From: Leuconostoc kimchii IMSNU 11154
GTDB lineage: Bacteria > Bacillota > Bacilli > Lactobacillales > Lactobacillaceae
Length of the DNA: 23,275 bases
Direction: 5' to 3'
Assembly (NCBI RefSeq): GCF_000092505.1
Contig: NC_014132.1
Coordinates: forward strand, 1-23,275
Shown here piece by piece: positions 1 through 8,411 of this stretch. Made by a program: the position numbers and the translations under genes. Within the stretch, counting starts at the first letter, position 1. The number at the start of each line of letters is the position of its first letter. The notes beneath the pieces are model-generated. The model saw nothing but the letters and a program-made list of their open reading frames with translations, did not search any database and was not told the DNA's origin.

Positions 1-23
1 CTATCCCAACTTATTTTTTTATG

Positions 24-194
24 GGGTTAAGCTGACACCAGCTTGCCCAACGCGGGTAGCGTTCTGCATGACATGCTCTCACTGAAGGTGATCATGCAAT
101 GATAAATTGCCCCGTCACGGCGTGACCCGCCGGAGGTTTTACGAGCCGGATAATAGGCGCTGTAAAATAGCAGTTTCCCCAGTAGGAAGGGGAA
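24..194. repeat. Cluster of short inverted repeats upstream of oriT
   Basis: The mob leader holds several perfect hairpins: AAGCTG/CAGCTT (29-34 with 39-44), GCATG/CATGC (66-70 with 72-76), GTCACG/CGTGAC at about 115-127, and GTTTCCCC/GGGGAAAC at about 173-194. No open frame on either strand looks genuine. The region is GC-richer than most of the window. Such clusters are common next to mobilization origins, but the role of each hairpin here is unknown. Confidence 0.5.
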
Positions 195-251
195 ACGCTA
201 CTGTCAGCGCTTGTCGATGACTCGCCTCGCAGAGCCTGTCCAAAATAGCAT

Positions 252-297
252 TTTGGTATAACAGGCTATACCAGATTTTTAACGGTGTTATACTGGT
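252..297 (+). other. oriT: Predicted oriT of the pMV158 (MobV) type
   Basis: The sequence GTGTTATACT at 285-294 is identical to the nick region of the pMV158 origin of transfer (known: TAGTGTG/TTATACTTTA), which places the predicted nick between 287 and 288. Upstream, TGGTATA (254-260) and TATACCA (267-273) form a hairpin. GTATAAC (256-262) can instead pair with GTTATAC at the nick (287-293), so two mutually exclusive hairpins are possible, as in pMV158. The relaxase gene starts 42 bases downstream, the expected arrangement. The nick position is inferred from similarity. Confidence 0.7.
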
Positions 298-329
298 CTT
301 GGAAAACCTTTTTCGAGGAGGCATTTTTG

Positions 330-1565
330 ATGGCGCATTTAAAGAAAAATACGCGTGGTTCAGTTCCCGGCTTAGCCGTTCATTTTGAACGTAAAACTGA
401 CCATCACACCAACAAAGAAATTGATGTGTCGAAAACCTATCTGAATCAAGAGCTCATGGCTGATGGTTCTGATATGCTTTCACGTTTCAACGAGCGTTTA
501 AATGACGTTTATTGCATGAAAAGAGACGATGTGAAGGCGTTAGCGACGTGGATAGTCACTTTACCTGAAGAACTCACAGAAGCGTCCTACGAGCAACAGA
601 GCGCCTTTTTTGAAGCAACTAGCAATTTTCTCAATGACCGTTATGGTCAAGAAAATACCGTGGCCGCGGTGGTGCATTATGATGAGACAACCCCTCACTT
701 GCACTATGCCTTTGTCCCAGTGGTTTTTGATGATAAAAAATCACGTTATAAAGTATCTGCTAAAGAAGTGCTAACGCGACATGATCTGCAAACCTTTCAT
801 GATGATTTAGATCAGCATTTAAAAAAGGTGCTGCCCTTTTATGAACAAGGGATTTTAAATCACAAAACCTTACCGTTTGAGAATGTCGCTGAAATCAAAA
901 AATACAACGATCAGTTTAACGCCTTAAAAAACGAACTAGCTGACGTTGAAGACAATATTAGGGCTAAACAGGCCGTACTTAAAATCACGGATCAAGCCTT
1001 AACGGAAGTTGACTTAGCCGAAAAACAAATTGATGATTTTAAACAAGCCTTATCTAAAAACCTCTTTGGTAAGACGGTGCTTAAACCAGATGACTTAGAT
1101 CGCTTTAAAAACGTGTTAGCCACGATGAAGAAAGCCACCTTACAAAGCCAGCATGAGACAGAAGAACTCAAGCAAACGTTAGGCCAAGTCAAAGCGCAAT
1201 TAGCAGACGTCCAAGCAGACTATCAAAACCTGAAAGAAACGCATCAAGCGCTTCAGAAGCGGCAACGCGAACAGCAACAGCTGGATTATGCCATGCGAGA
1301 CATACTTAAAAATGATTATGCTGTCGACAAGCTATCGCATACTGATGTGGAGGCTCGGTATGTTCTTTATAAGCTGGATCATGAAGAACGCACAAAAAAT
1401 AAAAAAGTAGCCCAGTCATGGTTAAAAACACTGACGACAGCTAGAGCAGATCCAGATACGAAAATAGCGCCAACTAGATTAGATCGCGGTATCGAACAAG
1501 TTAAAGCATTAATCAATCGGATCATTGAATTAACGCGTGATCTTTTTAAAGGACCTAGTCTCTAA
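330..1565 (+). CDS. mobV: MobV-family relaxase (Mob/Pre)
   Basis: Plasmid mobilization relaxase that nicks oriT and carries the strand into the recipient. The start chosen is the ATG at 330, nine bases after GAGGAG (315-320); an earlier in-frame ATG at 285 lies inside the predicted nick region and has no ribosome binding site. The product is 411 residues. The N-terminus matches pMV158 MobM: an H-x-x-R motif at His18-Arg21, where His18 corresponds to the MobM catalytic His22, then an HTNKEID block. The metal-binding motif is His116-x-Asp118-Glu119-x3-His123-x-His125. From about residue 200 the protein is rich in Lys, Glu and Gln and probably coiled-coil, as in other Mob/Pre proteins. No type IV secretion genes are present, so transfer would need a helper element. 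Confidence 0.93.
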   Translation: MAHLKKNTRGSVPGLAVHFERKTDHHTNKEIDVSKTYLNQELMADGSDMLSRFNERLNDVYCMKRDDVKALATWIVTLPEELTEASYEQQSAFFEATSNFLNDRYGQENTVAAVVHYDETTPHLHYAFVPVVFDDKKSRYKVSAKEVLTRHDLQTFHDDLDQHLKKVLPFYEQGILNHKTLPFENVAEIKKYNDQFNALKNELADVEDNIRAKQAVLKITDQALTEVDLAEKQIDDFKQALSKNLFGKTVLKPDDLDRFKNVLATMKKATLQSQHETEELKQTLGQVKAQLADVQADYQNLKETHQALQKRQREQQQLDYAMRDILKNDYAVDKLSHTDVEARYVLYKLDHEERTKNKKVAQSWLKTLTTARADPDTKIAPTRLDRGIEQVKALINRIIELTRDLFKGPSL

Positions 1566-1709
1566 CGTTAAACCTACTTATTTGCCCGTCTAAGCGTTTT
1601 TAGCTACGAAACGTATAAATCAGCATTAACCAAGTTAAAATGGCTCTATCGACTTATTAAGGGGCAATCATATTAGATAACAAGTGATATGTCATTGGAA
1701 ATCATTCAA

Positions 1710-1764
1710 CAAAAGAATCCCACGTACAAAATTGACGTACGCAGAGGTTCTTTTGTTTTTTTTT
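1710..1764 (+). terminator. Intrinsic terminator downstream of mobV
   Basis: CAAAAGAA (1710-1717) pairs with TTCTTTTG (1748-1755), with an inner GTAC/GTAC pairing, followed by nine T residues (1756-1764). It lies 145 bases past the relaxase stop and separates mobilization from replication. Confidence 0.75.
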
Positions 1765-1872
1765 ATGGGTTCAATAAAAAGGCAAAGCCTATTATAAGTT
1801 TATCTTTTATATTTTAATCTTTTGTTCTTTTGCGCGGTTAGAAATTCAGTAATATCAAGGTTTTAATAGGTA

Positions 1873-1948
1873 ATATAGCGACAAAAAACTATGTATATAG
1901 CGACAAAAAACTATGTATATAGCGACAAAAAACTATGTATATAGCGAC
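1873..1948 (+). repeat. oriV: 22-bp iterons of the replication origin
   Basis: Three perfect tandem 22-bp copies (1873-1894, 1895-1916, 1917-1938) with core TATAGCGACAAAAAACTATG, followed by a fourth partial copy (1939-1948). Tandem 22-bp iterons directly upstream of repB are the hallmark of theta-replicating Rep_3 plasmids of lactic acid bacteria (pUCL287 type). An AT-rich stretch (about 1775-1870) lies beside them and may be where the strands open. The repeats have no spacers, so this is not a CRISPR array. Confidence 0.9.
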
Positions 1949-1953
1949 GTTTT

Positions 1954-1984
1954 AAACTATTTTGTCGCTATATAATGTTATAAT
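1954..1984 (+). promoter_or_regulatory. Inverted iteron copy and repB promoter region
   Basis: Bases 1954-1973 carry an inverted iteron copy (its reverse complement begins ATATAGCGACAAAA). Two TATAAT hexamers follow, at 1971-1976 and 1979-1984. An inverted half-iteron overlapping the rep promoter is the usual autorepression operator in Rep_3 plasmids. A clear -35 was not identified. Confidence 0.6.
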
Positions 1985-1986
1985 AA

Positions 1987-2028
1987 AAGCATAAAGAAAT
2001 TCCCGTCTAAAAGTTTTTCTTTATGCTT
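1987..2028 (+). promoter_or_regulatory. 13-bp stem hairpin in the repB leader
   Basis: AAGCATAAAGAAA (1987-1999) is perfectly complementary to TTTCTTTATGCTT (2016-2028), with a 16-base loop containing CCCGTCTAAAAG. It lies just after the -10 hexamer and ends 17 bases before the repB ribosome binding site. No T-run follows, so it is not a simple terminator. It may affect mRNA stability, translation or antisense control. Confidence 0.6.
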
Positions 2029-2060
2029 ATCCAACAACACGCCTAAAGGAGCGTATTTAT

Positions 2061-3215
2061 ATGTCTATTATAACAGAATCAAAGACAAGGCAGGTACAGA
2101 CCTTGAATGAATTATCAAAACGTAAAGTTGTTGAACATAATAGTCTAATAACGTCGATTGCCAAAATGGACAAAACCCCATTAAAGATGTTTGAATTAGC
2201 TGTCTCTTTAATTGATACAGAAAATCCCCCGAAAGACCAGACAGTTTATTTATCCAAGCAAGAGTTATTTGCTTTTTTTAACGTGGATGATAGCAATAAA
2301 CATAGTCGTTTTAAAGAAGCAATTGAAAAAATGCAGAAACAAGCATTTTTTAAGATAAAAAAAGCCAAAGAAAAGGGATATGAATTTGAAAGTATTGTGC
2401 CTATCCCTTATGTTAAATGGGCGGATTATCATGATGAAGTAACTATCCGATTTAGCCCCGAAATCATGCCTTATTTAATCAATCTCAAAACCAATTTTAC
2501 GCAACATGCCTTATCAGAAATTTCTGAATTGAATAGCAAGTATGCAATCATTTTGTACCGTTGGTTATCAATGAATTACAACCAATATGAGCATTACAGC
2601 GTTAAAGGTGGGCGAAGAAAAGAGCAAGTGGAAAGTTACCGTAATCCGATAATCACTATTCGAGAATTGCGCGATACGACCGATACGGTGAGTGAATATA
2701 AAAAGTTTACTGATTTTGAAAGAAGAGTATTAAAAGATCCGATTAAAGAAATCACAAACCATACCAGCTTTAATGTTACGTATGAAAAAGTAAAAAAAGG
2801 ACGCAGCATTGAAAGTATTGTCTTTCATATCACTAAAAACCAAGTTGCAGATGATATTAGTTACAAATTAGATGATCCCGCTTATATTGACGGTAAGATA
2901 AGACAAGAAGAAAGTGAAAAAGATCTTGTTTATGAAGCGATGAAAAGTCCATATACAAAATTGCTGATGGAACATTTCTTGTTGACATATATTGATTTAA
3001 CGGATACGACTATTTTGTCCGGGTTACAGAAAAATGTTTATCCACTTTATGACGAATTAAAAGAGTTACGTGGTTTAAAGGGCGTGAAAGAGCACTTAGC
3101 ATATATCCGAGATAAACAAGATGACTATTCGAAAAAGAATATTGCTAAGTATCTTAAAAAATCGATTGAACAGTATCTACCAATCGTTAAAAGGCAGGAT
3201 ATAGATCATGAGTGA
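2061..3215 (+). CDS. repB: RepB plasmid replication initiator (Rep_3 family)
   Basis: Initiator that binds the upstream iterons and starts theta replication. The product is 384 residues, normal for lactic acid bacterial RepB. The start is ATG 2061, nine bases after AAAGGAG (2045-2051). The N-terminal part (about 25-240) has the tandem winged-helix character of the family, with segments such as KMFELAVSLI, FSPEIMPYLINL and LNSKYAIILYRWLSM that are typical of RepB. The C-terminal part (about 290-384) matches the basic RepB_C region in character. The last eight bases overlap the next gene, so the two are probably translationally coupled. Regulation is likely by self-binding at the inverted half-iteron. 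Confidence 0.95.
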   Translation: MSIITESKTRQVQTLNELSKRKVVEHNSLITSIAKMDKTPLKMFELAVSLIDTENPPKDQTVYLSKQELFAFFNVDDSNKHSRFKEAIEKMQKQAFFKIKKAKEKGYEFESIVPIPYVKWADYHDEVTIRFSPEIMPYLINLKTNFTQHALSEISELNSKYAIILYRWLSMNYNQYEHYSVKGGRRKEQVESYRNPIITIRELRDTTDTVSEYKKFTDFERRVLKDPIKEITNHTSFNVTYEKVKKGRSIESIVFHITKNQVADDISYKLDDPAYIDGKIRQEESEKDLVYEAMKSPYTKLLMEHFLLTYIDLTDTTILSGLQKNVYPLYDELKELRGLKGVKEHLAYIRDKQDDYSKKNIAKYLKKSIEQYLPIVKRQDIDHE

Positions 3216-3729
3216 AAATTTAAAAACAATTCGAGAACTTGCAGATGAATTGGGAGTTTCAAAGCAACGAATTCAACAAATAATCGCCAAATTATCGCCA
3301 AGTAAAACGCCAAATAAGGATGGCAATAGATATGTTTTGAACGCTCGAGATGTTAAAAACATAAAGGAATCTATGGGTTTTGAAAATGACCAGTCACCAA
3401 CAAGTGAATCGACAAATAGACTTGTCGATTATGATGTTTACTTAGATGTGATAAATTCGATAAAAGAAAAAGATGAACAGATAAAAAGTTTATTAGACGT
3501 TCAAAAACAAACACAAAATCTTCTGGATCAGCAACAACGATTGGCTTTGCAAGACAAAAAACTATTAGAAGAGTACAAAGCAGAAATCAAAGATTTGAAA
3601 TCCTTAGCGATGCCGATTCGTGAGGATGAAAAAGATGTGTCACCCCAAAGTGAAACAGAACCAGCAGAAGCGCAAGCTAAACCTAAAAAGTGGTGGCAAT
3701 TTAAAAAACGAGGGCAAAAAAATGATTGA
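3208..3729 (+). CDS. Replication-associated helper protein (DUF536 type)
   Basis: A 173-residue protein of the kind often encoded directly after repB in lactococcal and lactobacillar plasmids. Residues 6-26 (IRELADELGVSKQRIQQII) form a clear helix-turn-helix. Residues 75-135 are rich in Lys, Gln, Glu and Leu and probably coiled-coil. The C-terminus ends with the KKWWQFKKR signature seen in DUF536 members. The start overlaps the repB stop by eight bases and its end overlaps the mod start by eight bases. Known relatives are linked to plasmid replication or stability, but the exact role is not established. Confidence 0.85.
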   Translation: MSENLKTIRELADELGVSKQRIQQIIAKLSPSKTPNKDGNRYVLNARDVKNIKESMGFENDQSPTSESTNRLVDYDVYLDVINSIKEKDEQIKSLLDVQKQTQNLLDQQQRLALQDKKLLEEYKAEIKDLKSLAMPIREDEKDVSPQSETEPAEAQAKPKKWWQFKKRGQKND

Positions 3730-5659
3730 TTCAAAAGTTATGGAGACAACAAAGTCCATTTTGAAAGATTTTGGTAACACCTATTTTTCAGATAAAGGCA
3801 CTCTAAAGCGCAACAAAGTAATAGAAGACCTGGATGCTTATACACCTATGTTGATGAAGGCATTACTAGCTAATCAACTAATTCATGACACTTATACGGA
3901 GTCAATTGTTATAGATGATAAAAGTGTAGAACTGTTTAAGCTAAACCAGTTTATTGAAATGTTTACGTATAAAGAATACTGGCAAGATAGCTATACAAAA
4001 TTTGAGAATAAAATTGGCCTTACTGCTGGTGGTAAGTTTATTGATGAGACTGCTGACGTAGTCCTAGATTTTCCCTTCAAAGATAGTGTTTTAAAAGCTG
4101 GTATGACGAAAGAGGATCAAAAAGATACTGATGAACCTTTTTTGCATGAAACGATAGCTAAAGCTGAAATTGATCAATTATTAGAGCCTAAAATATTTGT
4201 TAATGCGACTAAGTATGATCAAGAAAATTTAGCTGGTGCATCAACTGATAGTTTTAATGATGACAATTTGATTATCAAGGGAAACAACCTGATAGCTTTG
4301 CATAGTTTGAAAAACAGATATGCAGGCACTGTGAAGAGTATTTTCATTGATCCACCATATTTTTTTGAGACGACAAAACCAGCAGACACCTATACTTATA
4401 ATTCGAATTTTAAACTATCTGGCTGGCTCACTTTTGTTCAAAATAGAATTAAAATTGCGCATGAACTTTTAGCAGAAAATGGAACATTGTTTTTAACAAT
4501 GTCTGATGAAGGAGCCCATTATATTAAAATTTTGATGGATAGTATTTTTAATTCACAAAATTTTATAGCCGATGTGACTTGGGAATCAAGAAAATCGATT
4601 TCATCTGATGCATTAATCTCAATAAATACAAACCATGTTCTAGTTTATGCAAAAAATTTATCTCAAATAAGGAAAAATGATTTTAGATTGGCGTTAGATA
4701 TAGATACGTTTAAAAATGATGATGAGGATGGCAGAGGGAAGTATAGATTAGAGCCATTTGATGCGCCAAATTTCCGTGCTAATTTACAATATGAAATTAT
4801 AACTCCATCAGGTAGACATGTTTTGCCAGCAAATGGTAGACATTGGCGTACCGAGAAAAGCACGTATGAAAAATTATTATCAGAAAATAAAATATATTTT
4901 GGGAAAGATGGTAATGCTAAGCCCTCCCTAAAAGCTTATTATAGTGAGGTCGCAGAGGCTGGTAAGGGGAAAACAGCAAGTACTATCTGGCGAGATAATA
5001 ATTCGATTATTTGGGATGATGCTGGAACTAATACCAAAGCAACACAACATCAAGTTGAATTATTTTCTGAAAATGTTTTTACTAATCCAAAACCCGAGCA
5101 ACTCATTAAAAGAATTTTGGAAATATCTACAAACGAAAATGATTTAGTACTTGACTTCTTCATGGGATCTGCGACAACACAAGCCGTTGCAATGAAGATG
5201 AACCGTCGATTTATCGGTGTTGAACAGATGGATTACATTAAAACTGTTTCTGTCGAACGTCTCAAAAAGGTGATTGATGGCGAACAAGGTGGGATTTCTA
5301 AAGATGTTAACTGGCAAGGCGGCGGTTCATTTGTCTATGCTGAATTGATGGAAAAGAATCAAGGTTATCTCAAAGATGTCCAACAGGCCGAAACGACGAA
5401 GCAATTAGAAGATGTTGTTCATCGCATGATTGAAGGTGGCGCTGATTTTGATTTCCGAGTTGATGTTGAAAAAGTCCTACAAGATCCTGAATACCAAGCC
5501 ATGGCATTGGCTGATAAAAAGCAGCTGATAGTCAAGGTCATTGATAAGAATCAGTTGTATTATGCATACAGTGATATGGACGATCGTGATGTACAAGAGC
5601 TGATGTCTGATAGTGATATCGCCTTTAACAAGAGTTTTTATGGGGAGCGTGATCTGTAA
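3722..5659 (+). CDS. mod: Type III restriction-modification methyltransferase (Mod)
   Basis: Adenine-N6 methyltransferase and specificity subunit of a type III system. The start chosen is ATG 3722, seven bases after AGGG (3711-3714) and overlapping the previous stop. An in-frame ATG at 3620 would lie deep inside the upstream gene. The product is 645 residues. Catalytic motif IV is DPPY at 210-213 and the AdoMet motif is DFFMGSAT at 478-485; this order (DPPY first) defines the beta class, as in type III Mod proteins. The target-recognition domain should lie between them (about 240-470), and its DNA is visibly AT-richer than both flanks. The stop overlaps the res start (TAATG). No frameshift or phase-variable repeat was seen. 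Confidence 0.95.
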   Translation: MIDSKVMETTKSILKDFGNTYFSDKGTLKRNKVIEDLDAYTPMLMKALLANQLIHDTYTESIVIDDKSVELFKLNQFIEMFTYKEYWQDSYTKFENKIGLTAGGKFIDETADVVLDFPFKDSVLKAGMTKEDQKDTDEPFLHETIAKAEIDQLLEPKIFVNATKYDQENLAGASTDSFNDDNLIIKGNNLIALHSLKNRYAGTVKSIFIDPPYFFETTKPADTYTYNSNFKLSGWLTFVQNRIKIAHELLAENGTLFLTMSDEGAHYIKILMDSIFNSQNFIADVTWESRKSISSDALISINTNHVLVYAKNLSQIRKNDFRLALDIDTFKNDDEDGRGKYRLEPFDAPNFRANLQYEIITPSGRHVLPANGRHWRTEKSTYEKLLSENKIYFGKDGNAKPSLKAYYSEVAEAGKGKTASTIWRDNNSIIWDDAGTNTKATQHQVELFSENVFTNPKPEQLIKRILEISTNENDLVLDFFMGSATTQAVAMKMNRRFIGVEQMDYIKTVSVERLKKVIDGEQGGISKDVNWQGGGSFVYAELMEKNQGYLKDVQQAETTKQLEDVVHRMIEGGADFDFRVDVEKVLQDPEYQAMALADKKQLIVKVIDKNQLYYAYSDMDDRDVQELMSDSDIAFNKSFYGERDL

Positions 5660-8271
5660 TGGCCAAAAAGAAAGCACGAGAACTTGTCTTACCCATTATT
5701 CATGAGATTAATGACTATACAAATGACTTTTTAAAAAACGACGAACCCAGACATGCATTTGTTTATCCAGACTACATTAAGCACAATCTCAAACATCAGT
5801 TACGTGATTATCAAAAGCAATCACTATACAACTTGAATTACACGCAAAAGGATGCCAATGTTGCCAGTCGCTTTAATCAGTTGTTATTCCATATGGCCAC
5901 GGGTTCAGGAAAGACTGATGTGATGGCAGCTGATATGCTGTATTTTTACCATGAATTTGGCTATCAAAATTTTCTTTTTGTTGTTAATACAAACGCGGTC
6001 ATTGCTAAAACTCGTGAAAACATGCTGAATGTCCAGTCACCAAAGTATCTCTTTTCACAACCACTCAATATTGATGGTACTCCGATTGAATTGCGAGAAG
6101 TCACCCGCTTTCCAACAAACAGTGAACCAGGCGTGATCTACTTGCGGCTCACAACAATCCAAACTTTAGCGAATGAATTAAATACACCACGCGAAAATGG
6201 TTTAACTTATGGTGATTTAGAGAAACAGAAGTTGATTATTCTAGCTGATGAAGCGCATCATTTTTCTGCCGGTACAAAGAGCAAAGCAGATCAAAAAAAT
6301 AAAGCGTGGGAATATGTCTTAGATCGTATTCGACAAGCTAATAAAGCTAATCGACAGTTAGAATTCACGGCTACGATTGATTTAAATAATGAGTCTATTT
6401 ACGAAAAATATCGGGATAAGGTCATTTTTCAATATGATTTAAAAGAGTTTCAAAATGCCGGGTATTCAAAGAAAATCGCTCGGTTGCAAGCCAATGCTGA
6501 TGATAACGAAAAGATGCTGAATGCGGTATTGTTATCACAATATCGTAAGCGCATGGCAATCCAGGCGGGTATAAGAGATTTTAAGCCAGTTATTTTATTT
6601 AAATCAAACAAAATTGAAGTTTCAAAAGCGGCGCGTGATCAATTTTTGACGCTGGTGGATCAATTAACGACTGAAGATTTGGCGCAATTTATTGCAAAGC
6701 AACTCAACACCACGCAATCATCTACTTTGCGCCAAGCGTATACGTATTATCAAACAGTTGATATGGGGGGCTTGGTACGTGAATTGCAACGTGATTTTCA
6801 ACCACTGAATACTATTAACGTTAATGATACGAGTAGCAATGGGATTTTAGGTGACTTAAATGATTTACGTAATTTAAATACCCTAGAAGAACCAAGCAAT
6901 CCATTTAGAGCTATTTTTGCCGTCGCCAAGCTTTCTGAAGGTTGGGATGTCTTAAATTTGTATGATATTGTTCGAATTGGGGAGCAACCCATTACGTCAA
7001 CACAAACCAATAGTGAGGCACAATTAATTGGTCGTGGTGCGCGCTACAATCCCTTCGTCTATGAGGAGGCAACATCGTTTACGCGACGGTTTGACCATAG
7101 CACGCCAGAATTACAGATATTAGAGTCCTTACACTATCACACGATTAATGATAAAAAATATATTGATAATCTGACAAAATCTTTTGAAGCAATGCAGCTC
7201 CAAGTTGAAGATGATAAAGACTTTGATATTTTAACCACGACAGTTAAAGCGTCATTTAAGCGTTCCGATGTCTATCAATATGGCAAGCTGTATTACAATG
7301 ACGTCGAAGATGTCCCTGAGAGTGAATATAATGGGTTGGCAAAATACGGTGTTCCCGTTGCAGAACTACCTACCGTCAATATTGAGACGGCAACCCTAGA
7401 AGCAACTGCCTTTGATACACAAAATGTTGCTGGTATGAATGAGACACGACTGGTAAAGATTGATGATGCCCTCGTCAAAAAAGCAATGGCACGGAATCCT
7501 TTCTTCAGATTCAATACCATGAAAAAATATATGCCGACGCTAAATTCTATCTCGGAGTTTATGCATGAGGCACAGTGGTTGGGGCAAATAAAAGAAATCC
7601 AAGCGACGGTATCGACGGGTTCAGATGCTGTGCTTAGTCGAGAAACACAGCTATTAGTCGTTGAAAAATATCTAGCCTATATTCAGCGCATGTTAATCAT
7701 GAACTATAAGCGCCAACGCGGAACCAATAAGTTTATTGGGTTGCCCATTAAAGATGCCGTTCAGGATTATCAGAAGCGTGTTCCCGTGAACTATTCTGAT
7801 GCTGGGGTTCATGAGTTAATTCAAACCTATGACTATAAAAAGGCACCTTGGTTTGTCTATAACGAGGCTATTGTCGATAAATTGGAACGTAGTCTAATCG
7901 AACTGATCCAAGGCTATGTTGAAGAGCTGCAAAAAAAGTATAAAGATGTTTACCTGATTCGTAGTGATGAGCGTAATACTAAGCTAAAATTGCATGAATT
8001 TGCTGGAGATGTGTCTCACTATGCTGGTTTCTTACCGGACTTTGTCCTGTATTTAGCTAATGAGTCCTACATTTATCAGGTTTATATTGAACCCAAGGGT
8101 ACCCAATTGCTCGAGCAAGACCAATGGAAAGAGGACTTGTTAACGAGTATTTCGCCTGAACGTGTCGATGTTATTGGCGAAAATGATAAGGTAAAGTTGT
8201 ATGGTGTTAAATTCTATGTTGCGGGTGATGCCCGTCAGGTACGGAACAAAATTCAAAATATAGCTTTCTAA
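5659..8271 (+). CDS. res: Type III restriction endonuclease (Res)
   Basis: ATP-dependent translocase and nuclease partner of Mod. The 870-residue protein begins at ATG 5659, sharing one base with the mod stop. Superfamily 2 helicase motifs appear in order: Walker A ATGSGKT (80-86), DEAH (197-200), a TAT motif III in FTATIDL, and motif VI QLIGRGAR (455-462). Near the C-terminus is a PD-(D/E)xK nuclease core: Pro793-Asp794, 16 residues, then Glu811-Pro-Lys813. All required motifs are present, so the system looks functional. It cuts only in complex with Mod and in DNA with unmodified sites. The last gene of the rep-coupled operon; no obvious terminator follows. Confidence 0.95.
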   Translation: MAKKKARELVLPIIHEINDYTNDFLKNDEPRHAFVYPDYIKHNLKHQLRDYQKQSLYNLNYTQKDANVASRFNQLLFHMATGSGKTDVMAADMLYFYHEFGYQNFLFVVNTNAVIAKTRENMLNVQSPKYLFSQPLNIDGTPIELREVTRFPTNSEPGVIYLRLTTIQTLANELNTPRENGLTYGDLEKQKLIILADEAHHFSAGTKSKADQKNKAWEYVLDRIRQANKANRQLEFTATIDLNNESIYEKYRDKVIFQYDLKEFQNAGYSKKIARLQANADDNEKMLNAVLLSQYRKRMAIQAGIRDFKPVILFKSNKIEVSKAARDQFLTLVDQLTTEDLAQFIAKQLNTTQSSTLRQAYTYYQTVDMGGLVRELQRDFQPLNTINVNDTSSNGILGDLNDLRNLNTLEEPSNPFRAIFAVAKLSEGWDVLNLYDIVRIGEQPITSTQTNSEAQLIGRGARYNPFVYEEATSFTRRFDHSTPELQILESLHYHTINDKKYIDNLTKSFEAMQLQVEDDKDFDILTTTVKASFKRSDVYQYGKLYYNDVEDVPESEYNGLAKYGVPVAELPTVNIETATLEATAFDTQNVAGMNETRLVKIDDALVKKAMARNPFFRFNTMKKYMPTLNSISEFMHEAQWLGQIKEIQATVSTGSDAVLSRETQLLVVEKYLAYIQRMLIMNYKRQRGTNKFIGLPIKDAVQDYQKRVPVNYSDAGVHELIQTYDYKKAPWFVYNEAIVDKLERSLIELIQGYVEELQKKYKDVYLIRSDERNTKLKLHEFAGDVSHYAGFLPDFVLYLANESYIYQVYIEPKGTQLLEQDQWKEDLLTSISPERVDVIGENDKVKLYGVKFYVAGDARQVRNKIQNIAF

Positions 8272-8372
8272 AATAGGGTCGATAATTATAGGATGACTCC
8301 TAAATCTAAAAAGACAAGGCCCATTAATTTATTAACTAATAATATTGAATTTCAATTTCATAGGAAAATTGG

Positions 8373-8397
8373 TAAACTATTCAACAAAATAGTTGAA
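8373..8397 (+). promoter_or_regulatory. Probable ArsR-type operator before the regulator gene
   Basis: TTCAAC (8380-8385) and GTTGAA (8392-8397) form a perfect inverted repeat with a 6-base spacer; AACTAT/ATAGTT (8375-8380 with 8389-8394) overlaps it. The 12-base string TAAACTATTCAA (8373-8384) recurs in the thioredoxin operon promoter at 9134-9145. The position, just before the regulator's ribosome binding site, suggests autoregulation. Operator identity is inferred. Confidence 0.6.
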
Positions 8398-8411
8398 AAG
8401 GTGGGAAGAAA

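Noticed and set aside
285..329. Upstream start for the relaxase at 285
   Set aside because: The 15 extra residues come from the predicted nick region, and GAGGAG is placed correctly only for the ATG at 330.
1873..1948. CRISPR-like tandem repeats
   Set aside because: Copies are directly adjacent with no spacers, and they lie upstream of repB; they are iterons.
2027..2035. DnaA box before repB (TTATCCAAC)
   Set aside because: It matches the consensus TTATCCACA at only seven of nine positions, which is too weak to claim.
3620..3721. Upstream start for mod at 3620
   Set aside because: It would lie inside the helper gene in another frame with odd, basic residues; ATG 3722 has a ribosome binding site and overlaps as in a normal operon.
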